Shown piece after piece: positions 40,837 to 44,727 of a stretch of DNA of 44,727 nt. The position numbers and the translations under genes are program-made. Origin of the DNA: CAZTLE01 sp964614415 (lineage in GTDB: Bacteria > Bacteroidota > Bacteroidia > Flavobacteriales > Flavobacteriaceae). The first letter of the stretch is position 1; every line of letters starts with the position of its first letter. Location: assembly GCA_964614415.1 (NCBI GenBank), contig CAZTLE010000006.1, forward strand, positions 1 through 44,727. Direction: 5' to 3'. Below the pieces are notes generated by a model, which worked only from the letters and a program-made list of their open reading frames with translations, was not told where the DNA came from and ran no database searches.

Positions 40837-41388
40837 TTAAAACCAATTTTTTTCCAGGCAATCTGCCATTGCTTTACGCGCCCTGTGAATAATCACCCAG
40901 AGGTTAGACGGTGTAATGTCAAATTCATTACAGATGGTTTCGGTATCTATTCCGTCGATGGTTTTCATCTTAAAAATGACGGCTTGTTTTTCATTCAATG
41001 TATCCAGACATCCAAAAATGGCCATTCCCAATTCCTCATTTTCCATGGTGTCTTCGGCCGTTTTGTCGAAAGGATCACTAACCCTTTCTTCCAACCAATC
41101 GCCTTCAGACCCTTCCTCGGAATAAGACATGCGAACTTCAGCCTTGCCCTTGTTGGAATTGATCCTTCGGTAGTGATCAATGATCTTCCGTTTCAGGATG
41201 GAAATAAGCCATGTCCTTTCGCTGGCCTCTCCTTTAAAATTTTCAAGTGATTTCAGGCCGGCAAGGAATGTCTCGGAAATAAGATCCTGAGCAATGATAT
41301 GGTCATTTACACGTACGATGGTGTAATTGTACAGATAATCTGAGTACTTGTCGACCCAAAGCTGCGGATTCAGATTGTTGGATGGCAT
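40837..41388 (-). CDS. ECF-type RNA polymerase sigma factor
   Basis: Sigma-70 family protein (183 aa) with region 2 (NYTIVRVNDHIIAQDLISETFLAGLKSLENF, then TWLISILKRKIIDHYRR) and region 4 (LNEKQAVIFKMKTIDGIDTETICNEFDITPSNLWVIIHRARKAM), and no region 1.1 or 3. The pattern is that of an extracytoplasmic-function sigma factor. A Shine-Dalgarno-like AAAGGAG precedes the ATG, and TATTTTTG at 41412-41419 could be its own -7 element. It is followed by the zinc anti-sigma-like gene and preceded on the same strand by the SRPBCC, methyltransferase and desaturase genes, which are candidates for its regulon. Confidence 0.93.
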   Translation of the reverse strand: MPSNNLNPQLWVDKYSDYLYNYTIVRVNDHIIAQDLISETFLAGLKSLENFKGEASERTWLISILKRKIIDHYRRINSNKGKAEVRMSYSEEGSEGDWLEERVSDPFDKTAEDTMENEELGMAIFGCLDTLNEKQAVIFKMKTIDGIDTETICNEFDITPSNLWVIIHRARKAMADCLEKNWF

Positions 41389-41411
41389 AGCTCCTTTGTC
41401 GTAGAATTTCT

Positions 41412-41419
41412 CAAAAATA
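41412..41419 (-). promoter_or_regulatory. Possible -7 element of the ECF sigma factor gene
   Basis: TATTTTTG on the minus strand, 23 bases before the ECF ATG and just after the SRPBCC stop codon. The -33 match is weak, so internal transcription is only possible. Confidence 0.35.
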
Positions 41420-41426
41420 ACAAAGA

Positions 41427-41876
41427 TTACTTTTCCAGCGCTTTTCTAAGGGCTAAATTTCTGTGAGCAAGGAACTTTTTCAAATGTGGTTTCAGAAAGA
41501 AGAAATTGAACAATTCACCAAGCAGTCCGTATGGGACCTTGTACAATACGATATCCGTCATATGTGTGTGGCCGCCCTGACGCTTAAACAGATGATAGTG
41601 TTTAAAGAACCGGAAATGACCGGATACCATTTCATCAATAAAATAGCGCGGACTCACCAGTTTGGAGATTACACTGGTATGGGTTAGGAAGCGTCCGAAA
41701 TGCCTTCCCCTCCAGGTCACGGTTTCTCCTAACCCGATTTTACCAGTGGTGACTCCCGCAATAGCGCTTTCTTCTGTTTGTGTGGCCGATTGCACATGAA
41801 AGTCAATATCCCGCGACAGTTCAAAGACCTGTTCAACATTTGCTTTGATATGAGTGTGTAGTTCGATAAACGTCAT
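41427..41876 (-). CDS. SRPBCC family protein
   Basis: 149-residue START/SRPBCC-fold protein with a hydrophobic cavity suited to lipids or other apolar ligands. It starts FIELHTHIKANVEQVFELSRDIDFHVQ, the typical opening beta strand and helix, and continues with GETVTWRGRHFGRFLTHTSVISKLVSPRYF and HMTDIVLYKVPYGLLGELFNFFF before the closing helix HLKKFLAHRNLALRKALE. It begins three bases after the methyltransferase gene, so it is co-transcribed. It could bind or present the lipid acted on by the neighbouring enzymes, an inference from context. Confidence 0.87.
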   Translation of the reverse strand: MTFIELHTHIKANVEQVFELSRDIDFHVQSATQTEESAIAGVTTGKIGLGETVTWRGRHFGRFLTHTSVISKLVSPRYFIDEMVSGHFRFFKHYHLFKRQGGHTHMTDIVLYKVPYGLLGELFNFFFLKPHLKKFLAHRNLALRKALEK

Positions 41877-41879
41877 TCT

Positions 41880-42758
41880 CTATTTTTCAGCAGATATAAT
41901 ATAGTACCCAAAAGCCTTTCGATGGAGGCCTGCCATCAACGCAAAGAACGAAGCCCTTAGGTTATTCTGACTTTGGTGTTTCAATTTGCTCTTTTGAAAA
42001 GTCCTTTTCAAAAGGAAACTACCAATGGCAAAGGGTACATGGAATACGGAAGGAGCTACCCGGGCAGAAGCATCTTCCACGGTTACCTTTCGGAATCCGA
42101 TCTCCTTAAGCATTTGTTTCACCGCTTTGATATGGCCAAGACCATTGAGACTCCACCCCTTGCACAGTTCGTTGTAGCAGTACCTGGAACTAGGACTGAG
42201 CCTGGATGTGTCTTTCTTCAGAAAACAATCGGCTATGACCAGTCTCTTGCCGGGTTTAAGGATGCGATAGGCCTCCCGAAAAGACTCCTTACTATGTCCG
42301 GAGTGGCACAGGCTTTCCAGGGCTACGGCTCCGTCTTGTGAGCTGTCGGTAAAGGTGGTCTCCTCATAACTTTCTTCACAAACAATGCCGTTGAGTCCGT
42401 CGAGATGTTGATTCCCGATTCTCACCTGTAATGGAGAGATCGTTACGCCGAACATAAAGAGTTTCGGATTCTTTTGCAGGAAGTATTTCATAGACCCGCC
42501 CATGCCGCAACCCAGGTCAGTTACCCTTTGTATGCCGGGACCAAGGTTCAACCTCTGGTATACCTGCTCGTTCATTTCATTGAGCATACTATCGCGACGA
42601 AGCGGATTGGTCTTTCCGAAGATAAAATACCCAAAGTGCATGTTGAGGTCTTTACTCCAGTGGCGGTAGTCTTCGGAAGCTTCGTTGTAGAAGTCTACGA
42701 TATCTCTCCTATGTGTTCCTTGTAGTGTGCCGGTTATGGGTATGGATGTTGTTTTCAT
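41880..42758 (-). CDS. SAM-dependent methyltransferase (tocopherol/CFA-like)
   Basis: Class I methyltransferase (292 aa). The SAM-binding motif I is VTDLGCGMGGSMKYFL, followed by GVTISPLQVRIGNQ, as in tocopherol methyltransferase and cyclopropane-synthase-like enzymes, and by a motif IV/V region ALESLCHSGHSKESFREAYRILKPGKRLVIADCF. The N-terminal DFYNEASEDYRHWSKDLNMHFGYF corresponds to the substrate-side helices of that group. It starts six bases after the desaturase-like stop and is three bases before the SRPBCC gene. The context suggests methylation of a lipid or an unsaturated acyl chain; the substrate is not proven. Confidence 0.87.
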   Translation of the reverse strand: MKTTSIPITGTLQGTHRRDIVDFYNEASEDYRHWSKDLNMHFGYFIFGKTNPLRRDSMLNEMNEQVYQRLNLGPGIQRVTDLGCGMGGSMKYFLQKNPKLFMFGVTISPLQVRIGNQHLDGLNGIVCEESYEETTFTDSSQDGAVALESLCHSGHSKESFREAYRILKPGKRLVIADCFLKKDTSRLSPSSRYCYNELCKGWSLNGLGHIKAVKQMLKEIGFRKVTVEDASARVAPSVFHVPFAIGSFLLKRTFQKSKLKHQSQNNLRASFFALMAGLHRKAFGYYIISAEK

Positions 42759-42764
42759 GAGATG

Positions 42765-43661
42765 TTATTTTGATTTGTTCCAGGGGAGTCGTCTTTTAAA
42801 GGGATGGTGTGCTACAGCGGTGTTTTTCAGAGTTGTTTCGGGAGTTTTGACGTCATAGATCAATCCCAGGCGTTGTAGAAGGCGAACGAGAAACCATCCG
42901 AAATCTACTTCATACCACTTCAATGAGAACTTTGCCGAACTGGGATGTGAATGGTGATTGTTGTGAAATCCCTCTCCAAAGGACAAAAGCCCCAGTAATA
43001 CATTGTTGTAACCGCTTTCATCGGCACCCTCTATTTTGTAATGAGCGTAACCGAAGGTATGAGATACGTAACCGATGAACCAATGGCCCAGAATGACCAA
43101 AGCACTTCTAAAAAAGGTGGCCAATAACATGGTGTTGAAATCCGTAAGAAGGAATATCAAAAGCATGAACCCCAGATTGTGAAAAATCCATGTTCTGTGA
43201 AGCCATTGAAGCCATGGATCTTCAAGGTCCTGTTCCGGTATGGCATATCTGTCAAGGCTGTTAGGGGTATATTGGAGGTGAAGATTCCACCAATAGTCTT
43301 TCAATAAAGAGTGTTTATACTGAAAATACCTCGGACAGTCCTTTCGATTCTGCCAATAGTCTCTGAAATAGTGCTGTTTAAGCCAGCTAAGTGGGCTTCC
43401 CATACCGTTGAGGACAAAGAGGTACATACTCACATTTCTGAAGAGTCTGTAGGTTTTGTACGATTTGTGGATCACACCACGGTGTAGGCCAACAGAATGT
43501 CCTATACCAACGGTGAGTAGTGTTATCACCGAAGTGATAATGCCCGCTTCAACCGTAATTGCTGTAAAGTCTATCAGGACTACGGGAATCAGTATGAAAT
43601 AGAGCCAGAGTGTTTTACTCAGGGAGAATTTTATCTTACCAGTGGGAGTTTCGACGTTCAT
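42765..43661 (-). CDS. Fatty acid desaturase-like membrane di-iron enzyme with altered second His box
   Basis: 298-residue integral membrane protein of the acyl-CoA desaturase type. Iron-ligand candidates: His60 and His65 in HRGVIH (box 1), His201 in VSHTFGY, and His233, His236 and His237 in FHNNHHSHP (box 3). Box 2, which in stearoyl-CoA desaturases reads HRxHH, aligns here with His97-Tyr-Phe-Arg100-Asp101 (WLKQHYFRDYW), so two of the usual histidine ligands are replaced by Arg and Asp. Either the metal site differs or the reaction is not standard desaturation. It overlaps the upstream small membrane protein gene by 26 bases and the methyltransferase follows closely. Confidence 0.85.
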   Translation of the reverse strand: MNVETPTGKIKFSLSKTLWLYFILIPVVLIDFTAITVEAGIITSVITLLTVGIGHSVGLHRGVIHKSYKTYRLFRNVSMYLFVLNGMGSPLSWLKQHYFRDYWQNRKDCPRYFQYKHSLLKDYWWNLHLQYTPNSLDRYAIPEQDLEDPWLQWLHRTWIFHNLGFMLLIFLLTDFNTMLLATFFRSALVILGHWFIGYVSHTFGYAHYKIEGADESGYNNVLLGLLSFGEGFHNNHHSHPSSAKFSLKWYEVDFGWFLVRLLQRLGLIYDVKTPETTLKNTAVAHHPFKRRLPWNKSK

Positions 43662-43974
43662 AATAGTTGTTTTTTATGCGATAGGTGATATAAAGGAAGT
43701 AGAGTGCCAGGAATGCCGATCCAATCCACAGGATATAGATGGTGGAGGTCTCAATCGTAAACGCGCTTAGTAGTCCTGTACTAAGAGTGGCATAAACGAG
43801 AAACAGAATTTTTGTCATCGGTTGCAGTCGCCTGTAGTTGAAGGCAATTACTATGGCACATATAACCTGCAACCCACCCAAAGCAATATGTGCCAGGAGA
43901 CCAAACCAAAAGGTGAGATAAAGACCGGCCGTAACCAGAATACTGACGAGATTAAGTGAATACAGATTTTTCAT
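43636..43974 (-). CDS. Small integral membrane protein, function unknown
   Basis: 112 residues with about four membrane helices (from LNLVSILVTAGLYLTFWFGLLAHIAL to the final IGSAFLALYFLYITY) and a short basic tail. I do not recognise the family. ATG 43974 is chosen because it begins the first hydrophobic segment and follows the operator-like repeat; the longer frame to 44088 would run back into the GbsR gene. It overlaps the desaturase-like gene, implying coupled translation and a role alongside it. Confidence 0.75.
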   Translation of the reverse strand: MKNLYSLNLVSILVTAGLYLTFWFGLLAHIALGGLQVICAIVIAFNYRRLQPMTKILFLVYATLSTGLLSAFTIETSTIYILWIGSAFLALYFLYITYRIKNNYYERRNSHW

Positions 43975-43981
43975 AATTTTA

Positions 43982-44009
43982 ATTTTTAAACTTTCAAAAA
44001 ATATTGAAA
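43982..44009. repeat. Copy 1 of a 28-nt element with TTTCAA-N6-TTGAAA
   Basis: ATTTTTAAAC is followed by the inverted repeat TTTCAA-AAAATA-TTGAAA (43992-44009), directly upstream of the small membrane protein/desaturase genes. It matches the element at 44574-44601 in 25 of 28 positions. Candidate GbsR operator. Confidence 0.6.
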
Positions 44010-44051
44010 CATAAATTTCAAAGAAAAGGGAATTGATTTTCCCTCTAGTCT

Positions 44052-44555
44052 TTATTTTATGAACTTGACCAGGGTCTTGGTTACCCAATTCTGTTCCTGG
44101 TTTACTAGTTTAAGCAACATGGAATCCATCGTTTGGGCCAAATCATATAAAGCTTTGGTTTGCTTTATGAATTCTTTGGATTTAGGAGTACCATCATCTT
44201 TAATGTTGGACACTTCTTTTAATACCCGTACCGTCGGTTGAATTTCCCTTCGGCTTCTTTCCTTTGCAATTTGCCGGGCCAGTTCGGTCACATCTTTTTC
44301 GCTGGTGAAGTATTCCCTGCGTTCTCCAACCCGGTTCGCTTTGTACACGATGCCCCATTCCATCAAATGCCGTAAGTTCATACTGGTATTTCCCCGGGAG
44401 ATCTGTAACTGCTCCATAATATCTTCCATGGAAAGCGGTTCAGGGGAGATTAGAAGCAGTGCATGTATCTGCGCCATGGCCTTATTAATCCCCCAAAGTG
44501 TTCCTAATGAACCCCAGGTAGTGATGAACTTCTCTTTTGCTTCTTTGAATTCCAT
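44052..44555 (-). CDS. GbsR/MarR family transcriptional regulator
   Basis: 167-residue winged-helix regulator. The N-terminus FITTWGSLGTLWGINKAMAQIHALLLISPEPLSMEDIMEQLQISRGNTSMNLRHLMEWGIVYKA contains the GbsR-type helix-turn-helix, followed by the wing VGERREYFTSEKDV and a helical C-terminal dimerisation region. The promoter matches perfectly and ends four bases before the ATG, so the mRNA should be nearly leaderless. The TTTCAA-N6-TTGAAA palindrome overlaps that promoter's -33 element, which suggests autorepression, and recurs before the next gene in the cluster. Confidence 0.9.
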   Translation of the reverse strand: MEFKEAKEKFITTWGSLGTLWGINKAMAQIHALLLISPEPLSMEDIMEQLQISRGNTSMNLRHLMEWGIVYKANRVGERREYFTSEKDVTELARQIAKERSRREIQPTVRVLKEVSNIKDDGTPKSKEFIKQTKALYDLAQTMDSMLLKLVNQEQNWVTKTLVKFIK

Positions 44556-44559
44556 AGGA

Positions 44560-44590
44560 CAAATATATACAATATTTTTAAATTTTCAAA
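44560..44590 (-). promoter_or_regulatory. Perfect promoter of the GbsR-family regulator
   Basis: On the minus strand TTTG (44587-44590), a 19-base spacer and TATATTTG (44560-44567) match the Bacteroidota promoter exactly. The -33 element lies within the candidate operator palindrome, and the start codon is four bases after the -7 element. Confidence 0.75.
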
Positions 44591-44601
44591 AATAATTGAA
44601 A
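44574..44601. repeat. Copy 2 of the 28-nt element with TTTCAA-N6-TTGAAA
   Basis: ATTTTTAAAT is followed by TTTCAA-AAATAA-TTGAAA (44584-44601). It overlaps the -33 region of the GbsR promoter. The near-identical copy at 43982-44009 precedes the effector genes. Confidence 0.6.
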
Positions 44602-44644
44602 GTTAATTTTTGTTATTAAAAAGCCCAGTCGGATTGTATGCTAT

Positions 44645-44727
44645 TTATTGTATAAGTCCCGCTCTGCGAAGTAGTGCCTCGGGATTGGGTTTTTGCCCCC
44701 TGAATTTGACATACAATGTCATTGGAT
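44645..44727 (-). CDS. Partial CDS, C-terminal end of an unidentified protein
   Basis: The last 83 bases contain an open minus-strand frame running off the window and ending with a stop at 44645-44647. The visible C-terminus reads MTLYVKFRGQKPNPEALLRR and then AGLIQ. The tail is too short to assign a family. It is placed by its open frame and position upstream of the GbsR gene. Confidence 0.5.
   Translation of the reverse strand, partial: PMTLYVKFRGQKPNPEALLRRAGLIQ

Noticed and set aside
1..44727. Mobile elements, CRISPR array, prophage or toxin-antitoxin system
   Set aside because: No transposase, integrase, regularly spaced repeats, phage structural genes or recognisable toxin-antitoxin pair were found on either strand.

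Overview
The window is chromosomal DNA from a member of the Bacteroidota, almost certainly a marine-type Flavobacteriaceae. Three things support this. It carries gliding/type IX secretion genes (gldJ, porU, porV) and secreted proteins with C-terminal type IX sorting domains. The block murF-gldJ // porU-porV-cdd-pdhA-pdhC is, as far as I know, a typical flavobacterial order. Several promoters match the Bacteroidota vegetative form TTTG-N19-TAnnTTTG exactly. I see no phage, insertion sequence, CRISPR array or rRNA. Almost all of the sequence is explained by ordinary genes, and no gene-free stretch exceeds 300 bases.

Layout. 1-1.6 kb: acyl-CoA dehydrogenase (minus) with its own terminator and a perfect promoter, then a small repeat-rich spacer. 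1.6-11.8 kb (plus): anmK, a Glu/Leu/Phe/Val-type dehydrogenase, then nhaD-exbB-exbD-tonB, a secreted Asp-box (VPS10/BNR-like) lipoprotein, a DUF1801 protein and folC, which appears to lack an ordinary start codon. 11.8-13 kb: an exported APCDD1-like protein divergent from an HxlR regulator with a clear promoter/operator. 13-14 kb: two valine tRNAs (anticodons GAC and TAC) around a CCxxC protein. 14-17 kb (minus): murF and gldJ. 17.3-28 kb (plus): porU, porV, cdd, pdhA, pdhC, an SDR enzyme, a SprT-like protein, a mannose-1-phosphate guanylyltransferase and a DUF389 membrane protein. 29.5-39.6 kb (minus): an Mla-type ABC ATPase/permease pair, a LamG T9SS cargo, a PhoA-type alkaline phosphatase, a four-gene set (KAS III-like, methyltransferase, two tandem family-2 glycosyltransferases) and gcvP. 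39.8-40.6 kb: a UbiA-like membrane protein (plus). 40.6-44.6 kb (minus): GbsR/MarR regulator, small membrane protein, fatty-acid-desaturase-like enzyme, SAM methyltransferase, SRPBCC protein, ECF sigma factor and a short zinc anti-sigma-like protein. The last 83 bases hold the 3' end of another minus-strand gene.

The most unusual region is 40.6-44.6 kb. A desaturase-like enzyme with an altered second histidine box (HxxRD in place of HxxHH), a tocopherol/CFA-like methyltransferase and an SRPBCC protein sit between a GbsR regulator and an ECF sigma/zinc anti-sigma pair. The GbsR gene and the first effector gene carry a nearly identical 28-nt element containing TTTCAA-N6-TTGAAA, a good candidate operator. 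I read this as a regulated membrane-lipid modification cluster; that reading is inference. Other notable points are the missing canonical start of folC, a bacterial APCDD1-like protein next to an HxlR operator, a secreted protein with both a lipobox and a T9SS sorting domain, and an EF-hand-like calcium loop in PorV.
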